NCBI GenBank assembly: GCA_001802655.1
Contig: MGZO01000035.1
Span: 15,452 to 37,625, forward strand
DNA: 22,174 nucleotides
Source: Hydrogenophilales bacterium RIFOXYD1_FULL_62_11
GTDB taxonomy: Bacteria > Pseudomonadota > Gammaproteobacteria > Burkholderiales > Thiobacillaceae
Direction of reading: 5' to 3'
Positions 21,979-22,174 of the stretch are shown here, piece after piece. The position numbers and the translations under genes are program-made. Within the stretch, counting starts at the first letter, position 1, and the number at the start of each line of letters is the position of its first letter. The notes under the pieces were generated by a model. The model was given only the letters and a program-made list of their open reading frames with translations, had not been told where the DNA came from and ran no database searches.

Positions 21979-22174
21979 TTGCAGTCTCCGGTCTGATTGC
22001 GGTTCTTGATGAAAAGGAAAATCCTTGATTGCGCGCTTCCTGTCCCGCTCCACGTCGGCAGCGCCCCGAATCTCGGCATCAAGTTCGTCGTTGTGCGGAC
22101 AACTCTGCCAGTGCGGATCGCTCATACAGTCGAATGCCTACACGAAGCAGCTCGACTTAGTGCGAGCGGCTCGC

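Noticed and set aside
21979..22125. 49-residue N-terminal extension of the minus-strand stress-type protein
   Set aside because: The ATG at 22125 has no ribosome site and the extension is polar with no domain character; the ATG at 21978 has GGAGAC upstream and starts the domain. Kept as an alternative only.
1..22174. Search for CRISPR arrays, tRNA genes, insertion sequences and phage or defence genes
   Set aside because: No regularly spaced repeats, cloverleaf genes, transposase or integrase-like frames, or defence-type domains were seen on either strand.

Overview
The window reads as a chromosomal stretch of a GC-rich betaproteobacterium, most plausibly a sulfur-oxidising member of the Thiobacillus/Sulfuriferula type. 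This is inferred from the genes, not from a database search: a thiosulfate dehydrogenase pair (tsdB-tsdA), a DsrC-superfamily protein, several c-type haem proteins and betaproteobacterial-looking stress proteins. No tRNA, rRNA, transposase, integrase or CRISPR array was seen.

Layout. Positions 1-1270 (minus) hold the N-terminal 423 residues of a Cu(I)-exporting P-type ATPase that runs off the left edge. After a 365-base divergent spacer come an orphan periplasmic solute-binding protein (1636-2655) and a membrane GGDEF-EAL protein with a large periplasmic sensor region (2769-5453). No ABC permease or ATPase lies nearby, so the pair looks like a ligand-sensing c-di-GMP module. From 5731 to 9784 (plus) there are seven closely spaced genes: a small hydrophilic protein, a PRC-barrel protein, a small anchored Cys-motif protein, a 75-residue Cys-rich protein, a DUF1264 protein, a small basic protein with a histone-H1-like tail and a Gfo/Idh/MocA oxidoreductase. 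A BON-domain lipoprotein (9863-10276) is on the minus strand.

Positions 10719-16503 (plus) hold a secreted protein with two C-X10-C repeats, a very strong intrinsic terminator, then a likely operon of large-subunit catalase, Fe-type superoxide dismutase, a DsrC-like protein lacking the functional C-terminal cysteines, and an AsmA-family protein. Then follow a second BON lipoprotein, a CsbD protein, a two-TM membrane protein and a DUF421 membrane protein (16830-18722, plus). A convergent spacer with a striking 48-base inverted repeat separates these from minus-strand genes: a hemerythrin-like protein, tsdA, tsdB (overlapping by four bases) and a glycine-rich stress-type membrane protein (21409-21978).

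Together this is a general-stress and redox region: peroxide and superoxide removal, envelope maintenance (BON, AsmA), O2/iron or NO handling (hemerythrin), copper export and periplasmic thiosulfate oxidation. The best candidates for undescribed biology are the binding-protein/GGDEF-EAL pair, the DsrC-like protein embedded with katE and sod, the C-X10-C repeat family shared by two loci, and the large inverted repeat between convergent genes.
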